A DNA stretch of 64,000 nucleotides, taken from Treponema_C sp050937815 (GTDB taxonomy: Bacteria; Spirochaetota; Spirochaetia; Treponematales; Treponemataceae). The stretch's first letter is position 1; each line of letters begins with the position of its first letter. The position numbers and the translations under genes are program-made. Positions 17,798 to 26,186 of the stretch are shown piece by piece. The notes below the pieces were generated by a model, which had not been told where the DNA came from, did no database searches, and worked only from the letters and a program-made list of their open reading frames with translations. The stretch spans positions 124,001 through 188,000 of the forward strand of contig NZ_JACDIJ010000003.1 of assembly GCF_050937815.1 (NCBI RefSeq), given 5' to 3'.

Positions 17798-19003
17798 ATG
17801 ACTTTATCGACAAAAACCGCAAAAATTATAGTTGAAGAAATAAGCGGAATCATCGGTCGGCAAATAAATATGATGAATGCCGAAGGCATTATTATTGCAA
17901 GTACCGATGCCGCACGGGTCGGAACATTTCACGCTGCGGCAAAAAAAATCATCGATGAAAATTTAAGTGAAATAACCGTACACAGCGATACCGAATATGC
18001 AGGCGCTTTGTCCGGAACGAATATCGCCGTACGATTCAAAGGAGCGCCGGTTGCAGTTATCGGCGTTACCGGACCTTATCAGGAAGTGGTAAAGTACGGT
18101 CAAATGCTCAAAAAAATGACCGAGATTCTTATGCGGGACGAATATTATAAACAGCAAAGCGATACGGACAAACGCATAAAAAACCGATTTTTAAATGAAT
18201 GGCTGTACGGTTCTCCGGAAACGATAGACCGCCGCTTGGAAAATCGGGGGAAGTCTTTGGGCATTGACATCAGTATTCCGCGCCGCGTCGTTGTTTTTGA
18301 ACCGGTTGTACAAATTCCGGAAACAACGGATATCGGAGGAGCAAACGCCGCTCTTTCCGATTCGGAAATTGACGGAGCGCTTAAACCGTCGGAAATACAG
18401 CGCCATATAGACAACACATGGAAAACGCTGGGCACAATAATCGGTCATGAAAAAAATGCGGTAATGCTTGTTTCCGGTACCGTATTTATTTGTGCGCTAA
18501 GCAGCCGCAGCGACAAACAACTGCTTGATTTTGTACGTACCGTGCGCGACTCCATACAATCGAAATATCCGGTAATATTGGCGGCGGGATTGGACAGTAA
18601 AACCGACGATTACCGTTTAATAAACAGCGCACGATTAAAAGCGGAAAAAGCTTTAAAAACATGCTTGCGTTCCCCCTCAAAGGAACCGCGGCTATATGAT
18701 ACGATAAATATGGAAATCTTTTCCGGCGAAATACCGGATCCCGTAAAACGGGAATACATTACCCGTATTTTTAAGTCCTATAGCGAAGAAGACATACGAT
18801 ATTGGATTAACCTGTTGGATACTCTGTACCAAGAAGAAGGTTCGATAGCCAAAACGGCAATACGGCTTTTTATGCATAAAAATACCCTTCAATACCAATT
18901 AAACAAATTAAAACAAAAAACCGGTTACGATCCGCGCTCTATCCGATTTTCTTCTCTTTTTTACAATGCCATTCATTTTTACCGCGATATTGAAAATCGC
19001 TGA
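17798..19003 (+). CDS. CdaR-family sugar-diacid regulator
   Basis: A 401-aa transcription factor. The N-terminus has the sugar-diacid recognition domain (about 1-135): ISGIIGRQINMMNAEGIIIASTD and VIGVTGPYQEVVKYG. The C-terminus has the PucR/CdaR helix-turn-helix: SIAKTAIRLFMHKNTLQYQL then LNKLKQKTGYDPRS. CdaR in other bacteria activates glycerate, glucarate and galactarate genes. Here a shared 24-bp element lies before the next gene (19198) and before a glycerate kinase gene (31711), both plausible targets. The mRNA looks leaderless. Confidence 0.88.
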   Translation: MTLSTKTAKIIVEEISGIIGRQINMMNAEGIIIASTDAARVGTFHAAAKKIIDENLSEITVHSDTEYAGALSGTNIAVRFKGAPVAVIGVTGPYQEVVKYGQMLKKMTEILMRDEYYKQQSDTDKRIKNRFLNEWLYGSPETIDRRLENRGKSLGIDISIPRRVVVFEPVVQIPETTDIGGANAALSDSEIDGALKPSEIQRHIDNTWKTLGTIIGHEKNAVMLVSGTVFICALSSRSDKQLLDFVRTVRDSIQSKYPVILAAGLDSKTDDYRLINSARLKAEKALKTCLRSPSKEPRLYDTINMEIFSGEIPDPVKREYITRIFKSYSEEDIRYWINLLDTLYQEEGSIAKTAIRLFMHKNTLQYQLNKLKQKTGYDPRSIRFSSLFYNAIHFYRDIENR

Positions 19004-19080
19004 TATATTATACATTCTAAAATCGGCACAGTCCGGTTATTTATCCGCTAAAATTTGTTTTACAGAACACAAAAGCCTTA

Positions 19081-19130
19081 TAATTATTGGTCTTTATACC
19101 ATATGAAAAGGATTAAAAATCACGTATACT
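19081..19130 (+). promoter_or_regulatory. CdaR-type activator element and promoter of the zinc dehydrogenase
   Basis: TAATTATTGGTCTTTA, then TA, then CCATAT (19081-19104) is repeated at 31638-31661 with two changes. In both copies the element is exactly 44 bases from its first base to a TATACT -10 (here 19125-19130). There is no -35 consensus, as expected when an activator contacts polymerase. A partial dyad TGGT-N6-ACCA lies inside. Confidence 0.7.
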
Positions 19131-19135
19131 GATTA

Positions 19136-19159
19136 CGCTTATGTAAAAACACATAAGCG
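19136..19159 (+). other. 5'-end hairpin of the dehydrogenase mRNA
   Basis: CGCTTATGT and ACATAAGCG, nine perfect pairs around AAAAAC, begin at the predicted transcription start. It may stabilise the message. Confidence 0.45.
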
Positions 19160-19197
19160 CTTGTTCGGAGAGTACCGTATAATGTAAGGAGAATAAT

Positions 19198-20229
19198 GTG
19201 AAAGCTCTTGTAAAATATGCCGCAGGCCCCGGAAATATGGAGATTCGGGATGTTGAAGAACCGAAGGTAAAACCCGGCTATGTTAAAATCGAAGTTAAAG
19301 CAACGGGAATCTGCGGTTCCGACATACACATATTGCACAGCGATATAGCAATTCCGGTACGCCCGCCTGTTATTACAGGCCACGAATTCAGCGGAATTGT
19401 TGTCGAAGTGGGTGAAGGGGTAAGCTCATGCAAGGTCGGCGACAGGGTAACGTCGGAAACCGCGTATGAATATTGTAACCGCTGTGAAAATTGCAAAAAC
19501 GGCAGATACAATTTATGTAATCACCGGAAAACGCTCGGATATTGGTATAACGGAGCCTTTGCAAAATACACACTCGTACCGCAGGACAGGATTCATTTGC
19601 TTGCGGATTCCATTTCCTTTGAAGAAGCGGCTTTGTTGGAACCGCTGGCCTGCGTATGTCACGCCGCAATGGATCTGGCACAAATAAAGCCCACAGACCT
19701 TGTTCTCGTAACGGGTCCCGGCCCGGTAGGTCTTATGACACTGCAAGTAGTAAAGGCGCACGGTGCAAAGGTTATCGTTTCCGGCACCAATGCCGATGCC
19801 GCGCGTCTTAAAAAAGCCGAAGAGTACGGAGCGGATTTTATTATAAATGTTCAACAAAACAATTTAATTGAAGAAATACAAAAAATAACCGGAGAAAAAG
19901 GCGTCGATATTGTATTCGAATGTTCCGGCGCGCCTGCGGCAACTCGAACAGGTATTGAAGCGGTAAAAAAGTACGGTCAATTTGTTCAAGTAGGCCTTGC
20001 CGGTGCTCCTTTTGAATTTGATTTTGCCCGTATTTGTTATAAAGAAATAAAAGTTACGGGTTCTTTGGGATCTATTTGGAATTCTTGGGATTATGCCATC
20101 CGTATGGCGGAAAATAAACAAGTCAAATTAAAAGACCTCGTTTCGGATATTTTTCCGCTGGAAAAATGGGAAGAAGCCTTTAAAAAATTTGAAAACAAAG
20201 ACGGATTGAAAATATTAATACAAAATTAG
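19198..20229 (+). CDS. Zinc-dependent medium-chain dehydrogenase (polyol/sugar type)
   Basis: A 343-aa MDR enzyme of the sorbitol / threonine / galactitol-phosphate dehydrogenase group. Catalytic zinc ligands are Cys39 (GICGSDIH) and His62 (GHEFSG). The structural zinc site is Cys93, 96, 99 and 107. NAD is bound through GPGPVGLM. It likely oxidises a secondary alcohol of a polyol or sugar acid. The start is GTG, seven bases after AAGGAG. Its own promoter carries the putative CdaR element, so it belongs with glycerate kinase in one regulon although it precedes a different operon. Confidence 0.85.
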   Translation: MKALVKYAAGPGNMEIRDVEEPKVKPGYVKIEVKATGICGSDIHILHSDIAIPVRPPVITGHEFSGIVVEVGEGVSSCKVGDRVTSETAYEYCNRCENCKNGRYNLCNHRKTLGYWYNGAFAKYTLVPQDRIHLLADSISFEEAALLEPLACVCHAAMDLAQIKPTDLVLVTGPGPVGLMTLQVVKAHGAKVIVSGTNADAARLKKAEEYGADFIINVQQNNLIEEIQKITGEKGVDIVFECSGAPAATRTGIEAVKKYGQFVQVGLAGAPFEFDFARICYKEIKVTGSLGSIWNSWDYAIRMAENKQVKLKDLVSDIFPLEKWEEAFKKFENKDGLKILIQN

Positions 20230-20233
20230 TTGT

Positions 20234-20278
20234 TTGACAGTTTTGATTAATTCGAGTAGTATATCGTATACCGTATAT
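20234..20278 (+). promoter_or_regulatory. Promoter and GTATAC operator of the transketolase operon
   Basis: TTGACA (20234-20239), a 17-base spacer and TAGTAT (20257-20262). The dyad GTATACCGTATAT (20266-20278) covers the predicted start point, a repressor position. The same RTATACNGTATAY pattern lies on the start point of the TRAP operon at 31472-31484. Confidence 0.7.
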
Positions 20279-20327
20279 ACTGTAAAAAAAATCTTTTTTA
20301 GCAGGATCTTAAGGAGGAATGTAAAGT

Positions 20328-21218
20328 ATGGCAACGAAAATAAACGATCTGCTTTCAAATCCTAATCGAAAATTTTCGGAAACGGAGCTATCCGCTCTTG
20401 CGGCATATTTCCGAAAATACATGTTTGAAATATTGCATAGTCGGGGAACGGGACATTGGGGAGGAGCCGCATCCGCAGCGGAAATAATTACCGCCCTTTA
20501 TTTTAACCGCTTACATATCAACCCCGAAAAACCGGATTGGGAAGACCGGGACAGATTTGTCTTAAGCAAGGGACATGCATCGGTAAACATTTATACGATT
20601 TTAGCTCATAGAGGCTTTTTCCCCGTAGCCGATTTAATGTCGTTTAGAACACTGGGTTCTCCCCTTCAAGGACATCCCTCAATGACAAAACTCAAGGGTA
20701 TAGATATGTCAACCGGAGCTCTCGGACACGGTATTTCCGTCGGACTCGGCATGGCGCTTGCCTCAAAATTGCAAGGTAAAAAATTCTGGACCTATGTTCT
20801 TACCGGTGAAGGCTGTCTTAACGAAGGCCAGTCATGGGAAGCTTTAATGATGGCTGCGAAATACAAGGTTGAACGCTTAGTTCTGTTGGTAGACTATAAT
20901 AAGGTTCAGCTTGACGGTACGGAACAGGAAATTATGCCCTTGGATTCTCTTAAAAACAAGCTTACTTCTTTCGGATGGCATGTTAACTCAAAGGCTTATA
21001 ACGGGCACAAAGTACAGGATGTTCTTGATTCCTTTAAATGGCTTGATTCCGACAACGTGTGGCCGAAGGCCGTTATATACGATACCGTCAAAGGAAAAGG
21101 AGTTTCTTTTACGGAAGGAAAAAATACCTGGCACGGAGCCGTCATTACCGACGATGCCTATGAAAAAGGCATGGTTGAGTTGGAAAAAGACCTGGCAAAA
21201 AAGGAGGCTTTACTATGA
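20328..21218 (+). CDS. Transketolase, N-terminal subunit, copy 2
   Basis: A 296-aa TPP-binding subunit. Motifs: SKGHASVNIYTILAH, LQGHPSMTKLKGIDMSTGAL, TGEGCLNEGQSWEALM and DYNKVQLDG. It is paralogous to the subunit at 12644 but clearly diverged (TGEGCLNEG here against AGDGEMQEG there), so the two probably have different substrates. A strong TTGACA promoter with an overlapping operator drives it, and AAGGAGG precedes the ATG. It overlaps the next gene by 4 bases. The neighbouring transaldolase-like and UxaE-like genes suggest a sugar-acid substrate. Confidence 0.92.
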   Translation: MATKINDLLSNPNRKFSETELSALAAYFRKYMFEILHSRGTGHWGGAASAAEIITALYFNRLHINPEKPDWEDRDRFVLSKGHASVNIYTILAHRGFFPVADLMSFRTLGSPLQGHPSMTKLKGIDMSTGALGHGISVGLGMALASKLQGKKFWTYVLTGEGCLNEGQSWEALMMAAKYKVERLVLLVDYNKVQLDGTEQEIMPLDSLKNKLTSFGWHVNSKAYNGHKVQDVLDSFKWLDSDNVWPKAVIYDTVKGKGVSFTEGKNTWHGAVITDDAYEKGMVELEKDLAKKEALL

Positions 21219-22147
21219 GTCTTGCGATGAGAGACGCTTTTGGAAAAAAACTTGCGGAATTGGGTGCCGTCCATCCGGAACTTGTTGTTTTGGATGCAGA
21301 CGTATCTTCTTCGACAAAAAGTAATATATTTGCGGAAAAATATCCCGACCGATTTTTTAACTGCGGTGTGGCCGAAGCGAATATGGCCGGTGTTGCCGCC
21401 GGACTGGCGACTTGCGGGTTACGTCCGGTTATCAATGCATTTTCCATTTTCCTTTCTTTAAAAGCGACCGACCAAATTCGAAACGATATTTGCTACAATA
21501 ATCTTCCCGTAATTATTGCAGGAAGCTACGGCGGCCTTTCGGATTCCTATGACGGTGCAAGCCATCAATCCATTACGGACATTGCTATTATGCGGGCCTT
21601 ACCCAATATGCAGGTTATTGTTCCCGCCGATTCAAATCAAGCCGAACTTGCTTTGGAATATGCATTACAGCAAAATGGCCCTGTTTTTATACGGATAAAC
21701 AGAAACGCACTGCCCGAATTACCCGGCAAAAAAGATTTTACCGAAAAAAAAGTAATAAAATGTACAACCGGTACGGATATTACGATTGCGGCAAACGGTA
21801 TTACAGCTTCGTTTGCTATGGAAGCCTTTGAAACCCTTAAAAAACAGGGCATACATGCGGAAGTTTTTTCGGTTCCCTTTGTAAAACCCTTCGATATCAA
21901 ACCCATCGCTGCCAGTATAAAGAAAACCGGCAAGCTTTTATGTATTGAAGAACATGTACTTAAAGGCGGCTTTACCGGAGCTGTTTGCGAAGAGCTGATG
22001 AAAAAGAAGATTACGTGTGAGTTTGACGCTATCGGTATTGAAGACACCTTTACCGAAACGGGAGACTATTTTAAATTACTTGCCGCCTACGGACTAAGCG
22101 CAGGTAATGTTGTAAAAAGAGTTAAAAAACTCTGTAAAAACCATTAA
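21215..22147 (+). CDS. Transketolase, C-terminal subunit, copy 2
   Basis: A 310-aa partner subunit. It holds VLDADVSSSTKSN, FFNCGVAEANMAGVAAG with the catalytic Glu, SYGGLSDSYDGASHQS and a C-terminal CIEEHVLKGGFTGAV. The N-subunit gene overlaps it (ATGA). The iron alcohol dehydrogenase gene follows after 18 bases and is in the same operon. Compared with copy 1, the ATHPGLAVGADGAIHQ stretch near the active site is GSYGGLSDSYDGASHQ, another hint of altered specificity. Confidence 0.92.
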   Translation: MSLAMRDAFGKKLAELGAVHPELVVLDADVSSSTKSNIFAEKYPDRFFNCGVAEANMAGVAAGLATCGLRPVINAFSIFLSLKATDQIRNDICYNNLPVIIAGSYGGLSDSYDGASHQSITDIAIMRALPNMQVIVPADSNQAELALEYALQQNGPVFIRINRNALPELPGKKDFTEKKVIKCTTGTDITIAANGITASFAMEAFETLKKQGIHAEVFSVPFVKPFDIKPIAASIKKTGKLLCIEEHVLKGGFTGAVCEELMKKKITCEFDAIGIEDTFTETGDYFKLLAAYGLSAGNVVKRVKKLCKNH

Positions 22148-22165
22148 TATTAAGGAGAATACACC

Positions 22166-23446
22166 ATGGATCAATTGAAAGAAGCTTATCGGCTTTTAAA
22201 AGAATGGAAGGGCGATTCCTATGTTTTCGGATTGTCTGTTATAGACCAAATCGGGAAAATAACCCTACGTTTCGGTAAAAAGGCTCTTTTGGTAAGCAAT
22301 ACGACATATATGAAACCCTTTGCCGATACGGTTGTAAAGTATCTGAACGAAAGCGGCGTAGAATTGGCCGGCGGATGTATATGCCCCGATGCAAAACCCA
22401 ATGCACCGCGCGAAGACGTTTACAGAATCGAATCCTATATTTTACACACAAAACCCGATTGTATTATAGCCTTAGGCGGAGGTTCGACAATCGACGCTTG
22501 TAAGGCGGCTTGCGCGCTTGCAACGCTCGGCGCAAAGGTAACGCCTGAAATCGATCACTATTTCGGAACCGGAGTCGTAACAAAAGAATTGCAAGCAACC
22601 CAATCTAAAATGATTCCGCTGATTGCAATTGAAACCTCCGCTTCTTCCGGCGCACACCTTACAAAATACGCCAATATTACGGATCCGGTAGTCGGCCAAA
22701 AAAAATTAATAGTAGATGAATCGATTGTACCGAATGTTGCGGTTTTCGATTATTCGGTAACAAAATCGATGCCTGTAAAAGTTACTATCGACGGCGCATT
22801 GGATGCAATTGCTCATACCTTTGAAGTGTTTTGCGGCGCAAAAGAAGCTTCGTATGATAAAACAAAGGAATTGGCCGAATGTGCAATAAGTTTGTGTGCC
22901 GAATATGCCCATAAATTAATAGCGAATCCTTCGGACATGCAAGCACGTGAAGCAATCGGTTTGGCAACCGACTTAGGCGGATATGCTATTATGGTCGGAG
23001 GAACATCCGGAGCGCACTTAACGAGTTTTTCGCTGGTGGATATAGTAGGACACGGAACCGCCTGCGGTATAATGAATCCCTACTACGCCATTTTATACTC
23101 CAAGGCAATCCAGCCTCAATTAAAAGTTGTTGGAAAAATATTCAAAAAATTCGGCTACACAAACGACGATGTGGACAATTTGTCGGGTAGAGATTTGGCC
23201 GTATCCGTTGCAAAAGCAATGATTGCATACGGTAAGAGCATCAACGCTCCGACAACGCTCGGCGAAATAGAAGGATTCACCGAAGAACATATCAAAAGAG
23301 CTTTGTCCGCCGCAAAAGATCCCCAATTGGACATGAAGCTGCGAAACATGCCCGTTCCCATGAATGCATCCTTGGTCGATGAATATATGGGGCCGGTTCT
23401 TCGCGCCGCCGTTTCGGGCGATATGTCTATCATTAAAGAATTGTAA
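22166..23446 (+). CDS. Iron-containing alcohol dehydrogenase, operon partner of transketolase 2
   Basis: A 426-aa group III (iron) dehydrogenase. The nucleotide-binding GGGSTIDACKA, ETSASSGAHLTKYANI, and metal ligands in DGALDAIAHTF and LVDIVGHGTACG are visible. Such enzymes usually reduce a short aldehyde or semialdehyde with NAD(P)H. Co-transcription with a transketolase suggests that it reduces an aldehyde released by the ketol transfer, for example glycolaldehyde or an acid semialdehyde. A strong terminator follows. The ribosome site is AAGGAG. Confidence 0.88.
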   Translation: MDQLKEAYRLLKEWKGDSYVFGLSVIDQIGKITLRFGKKALLVSNTTYMKPFADTVVKYLNESGVELAGGCICPDAKPNAPREDVYRIESYILHTKPDCIIALGGGSTIDACKAACALATLGAKVTPEIDHYFGTGVVTKELQATQSKMIPLIAIETSASSGAHLTKYANITDPVVGQKKLIVDESIVPNVAVFDYSVTKSMPVKVTIDGALDAIAHTFEVFCGAKEASYDKTKELAECAISLCAEYAHKLIANPSDMQAREAIGLATDLGGYAIMVGGTSGAHLTSFSLVDIVGHGTACGIMNPYYAILYSKAIQPQLKVVGKIFKKFGYTNDDVDNLSGRDLAVSVAKAMIAYGKSINAPTTLGEIEGFTEEHIKRALSAAKDPQLDMKLRNMPVPMNASLVDEYMGPVLRAAVSGDMSIIKEL

Positions 23447-23508
23447 GCTTAGGCGGCTTATTGCCGTAAAAGCTGTTTTTTAACGATTTTGTAAAACGGA
23501 GTACGTTC

Positions 23509-23544
23509 GGAGGTATCTAAAAATCGATATTTTTAGATACCTCC
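23509..23544 (+). terminator. Terminator of the transketolase 2 operon
   Basis: A perfect 16-pair stem, GGAGGTATCTAAAAAT with ATTTTTAGATACCTCC, loop CGAT, followed by TTATTTTTAT. Confidence 0.85.
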
Positions 23545-23608
23545 TTATTTTTATAGGAGCGGAACTTGTTGTTGAACACTATTATATTATATGATAAAAT
23601 AATTGCAG

Positions 23609-24274
23609 ATGAAGATTAGCCAAATCAAAAGAGTGAGCCTAAGCGAACAGGCTATGAATATTATAAAAGCAAAAATTATCTGCGCAGATTTTAAGTCCGG
23701 CGAAAAGCTGAGAGTTGATATACTTGCCGAAAAACTCGATATAAGCAGAACTCCCGTACGGGATGCTCTTAAAGCCTTAGTCGAGCAAGGCTTGGTTATG
23801 TACAACGGAATTCATTATGAAGTATATGCTCCTACAATCGAAGATTTGGAAAATCTTTTTTCGATACGCGGCTGCCTCGAAAGCTTTGCCGTAAAGCATG
23901 CCGTAAAAAAAATAACCGCCAGTAAACAAACCGAATTACAACAGATGCGTTCCGAAGGAAACCGGCTTGTAGAATCGAATCAAAAAGAAAGTTTTCTTGA
24001 ATATGACAGAAACTTGCATGATTGGATAATCCGTGTTGCCGAAAATCAAAAATTGGAGAGCATCATTAAGGGAATTCAGGATCAGTGTTGGTTGATTAGA
24101 AATAATTTTTTTCGGCAATATGACCCGAACATTGAAACGGCGGCAATGCAAGAACATATACATATTATAAACCTTATGCTCAACGGAGAAGCGTCCGCCG
24201 CAGGCAGCGCAATGGAAGAACATTTGTTGAATTCCGCACAAAGAATGAAAAGCGCTTTTTTAATAAAAAAATAG
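23609..24274 (+). CDS. GntR-family regulator with FCD domain
   Basis: A 222-aa regulator. The winged helix (about 5-65) shows LRVDILAEKLDISRTPVRDA and LKALVEQGLV. A helical FCD ligand domain follows (FSIRGCLESFAVKHAV; a final EEHLLNSAQRM). FCD members often repress carboxylate or sugar-acid genes and bind dyads with a GTATAC core. It lies between two operons that both carry such a dyad on their start points, so it is the best candidate repressor. I use the ATG at 23609; a TTG two codons earlier is possible. TATGAT lies 13 bases upstream and there is no ribosome site. Confidence 0.88.
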   Translation: MKISQIKRVSLSEQAMNIIKAKIICADFKSGEKLRVDILAEKLDISRTPVRDALKALVEQGLVMYNGIHYEVYAPTIEDLENLFSIRGCLESFAVKHAVKKITASKQTELQQMRSEGNRLVESNQKESFLEYDRNLHDWIIRVAENQKLESIIKGIQDQCWLIRNNFFRQYDPNIETAAMQEHIHIINLMLNGEASAAGSAMEEHLLNSAQRMKSAFLIKK

Positions 24275-24331
24275 AAATATAGACCGCTTCAAAAGGCCGG
24301 TATTTCAAACAGGACATTTTATCCCGAAAAT

Positions 24332-24369
24332 AAAAAACGGAGCCGGCAAAAATACCGTCTCCGTTTTTT
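24332..24369. terminator. Bidirectional terminator between gntR and the TRAP operon
   Basis: AAAAAACGGAG pairs with CTCCGTTTTTT. T-runs on both strands serve the two convergent transcripts. Confidence 0.8.
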
Positions 24370-24398
24370 ATACGTTCCAATCTCTTTTTGTGCTTAAA

Positions 24399-25685
24399 TC
24401 AATAAAAGATATCGATAAGAAAGGTTGAAAAAAACGGCACAAATGTAAGTAAAAGAAGATCTATAATCAACATAATGTAAAAGGGTACGGATTCTTTTAT
24501 AAAATCCTTTGTTTTACATCCGGTAACTCCGCACGTTACAAACATTAAAGTTCCCATCGGGGGTGAAAGGGCGCCGATAGAATTATTAAAAATATAAATC
24601 ATTGCAAACTGAATTTCATCAATGCCGTATGCGGCGGCAACCGGTGCCAAAAGGGGCACAAGTACTATCATTGAAGCATTTCCCTCAATAAACATACCGA
24701 TTAGTAATAAAAATACGTTAACCAGTATCAAAAACGTATATTTATTATTTATATGCGTAATCATCCATGCCGTCAATTGCTGCGGTATTCTTTCTTTTGT
24801 GAGCACCCACGAAAAGACGGTTGCCGCCGCAACAATAAGCATAATCGATGCTGTGCTTTCTATTGTTTCTTTTAGAGAGTTTTTTATACCGCTCAGCGTA
24901 AGATCCTTGTATGCAAATCCTAAAATTATGGAATACAAGATGGCAACGGCGCCCGCCTCTGTCGCAGTAAACACACCGATTCTGATTCCTCCGATTATAA
25001 TGATAGGTAAACACAGAGGCGCGATAGCCGGAAAAAGAGATTTTTTAAATTCTTCTTTTTTGAGCGGTTCCGTTCTTAAAGGTTTGTATCCGCGTTTTTT
25101 TGAAATTTGTGCGACAAAAAGCATTAACGAAACACAAAGCAAAGTGCCTACTCCGAAACCCGAAATAAACAGCTTGCCTATGGACACATTGGCAATACAT
25201 CCGTATATTATCATTGCAATGCCCGGCGGTATTATCGGCGTTATCATAGAACTGACCGCCGTAACTACAGTTGAAAAAGCTTTTGAGTAGCCGTTTCGCT
25301 CCATTTCCGGAACCAACATTTTAGCTTCCATTGCCGCATCGGCAAGATTTGAACCGGATAAGCCTCCCATCAATGTAGACAAAAGAACGTTTACTTGCGC
25401 AAGTCCGCCGTTCAAACGGCCTGTTACGAGCGCACAAAAATTCATAATTCTTCTTGTTACACCCGTATAATTCATACAAGTTCCGGCAAATACAAAAAAC
25501 GGAATTGCCAATAGGGTTATGCTTTCCGTGCCGGTAATGAATTGCTGTGCAAAGATAACCGGGCTTATTCCTTCATTAAATACAAAATAAACCATTGAAC
25601 CGGCGAGAATAGATATAAAAATGGGTACTTTTAAAAAAAGAAATAATAATAAAACTACCGCTGAAATTGCAATAATACTAGTCAT
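24399..25685 (-). CDS. TRAP transporter large permease DctM, operon 1
   Basis: A 428-aa DctM with about 12 hydrophobic segments. Typical sequences are GGLSGSNLADAAMEAKMLVPEM, ITPIIPPGIAMIIYG and the late APVAAAYGIDEIQFAMIYIFN. It carries out sodium-driven import of an organic acid with DctP and DctQ. The ATG at 25685 overlaps the dctQ stop by 8 bases, which decides the start over an upstream in-frame codon. It is the last gene of the six-gene minus-strand operon. Confidence 0.93.
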   Translation of the reverse strand: MTSIIAISAVVLLLFLFLKVPIFISILAGSMVYFVFNEGISPVIFAQQFITGTESITLLAIPFFVFAGTCMNYTGVTRRIMNFCALVTGRLNGGLAQVNVLLSTLMGGLSGSNLADAAMEAKMLVPEMERNGYSKAFSTVVTAVSSMITPIIPPGIAMIIYGCIANVSIGKLFISGFGVGTLLCVSLMLFVAQISKKRGYKPLRTEPLKKEEFKKSLFPAIAPLCLPIIIIGGIRIGVFTATEAGAVAILYSIILGFAYKDLTLSGIKNSLKETIESTASIMLIVAAATVFSWVLTKERIPQQLTAWMITHINNKYTFLILVNVFLLLIGMFIEGNASMIVLVPLLAPVAAAYGIDEIQFAMIYIFNNSIGALSPPMGTLMFVTCGVTGCKTKDFIKESVPFYIMLIIDLLLLTFVPFFSTFLIDIFY

Positions 25686-26169
25686 TGTTTCCGCCTTTTT
25701 TATTCCTGTAGTGCGCATAGGTTATGTATATATGTGAAATTATCATGTCGGCAGATGCAATCGGAGCGGCTAAGTATACAAACCACATCGGAATATCAAG
25801 CATCGGAGTTGTTCTTGCATTAAGTATAAACATTCGAATATAACCTAAGCTTTGATAAAAAAAATACGACATAACGCCTATAAAAACAATATCAATGAAA
25901 ATGTTTATAATATTTTGAATTTTCAAAGGAAATAACTCAACTATAATTTCAATTGCAACATGACTGCCGGATCTAAGTGCGGGGGCTGCACCGAAAAAAA
26001 CAACCCAAACCATACAAAAAAGCTGAACTTCTTCAAGCCACGTAAACGGTTTTCCGAATATATACCGCATAACAACTCCCATTACCGTTAAAAAAACCAA
26101 GGTACTCAAAGTAATGCCTGCAAGTATGTAATCAACTTTCTTTAAATAGCCGAGATATTTCCTTACCAT
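25678..26169 (-). CDS. TRAP transporter small permease DctQ, operon 1
   Basis: A 163-aa protein with four hydrophobic helices. Typical DctQ features are FTWLEEVQLFCMVWVVFFGAA and RSGSHVAIEIIVELFP. It bridges the periplasmic DctP and the DctM permease. It starts 17 bases after dctP. Confidence 0.92.
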   Translation of the reverse strand: MVRKYLGYLKKVDYILAGITLSTLVFLTVMGVVMRYIFGKPFTWLEEVQLFCMVWVVFFGAAPALRSGSHVAIEIIVELFPLKIQNIINIFIDIVFIGVMSYFFYQSLGYIRMFILNARTTPMLDIPMWFVYLAAPIASADMIISHIYITYAHYRNKKGGNND

Positions 26170-26186
26170 AAAACACGCTCCAACAA

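Noticed and set aside
24622..25290. A long plus-strand frame opposite the dctM gene.
   Set aside because: It is antisense to a clear transporter gene, with an odd Pro/Ile/Ser-rich composition and no start signal; it mirrors the hydrophobic codons of dctM.
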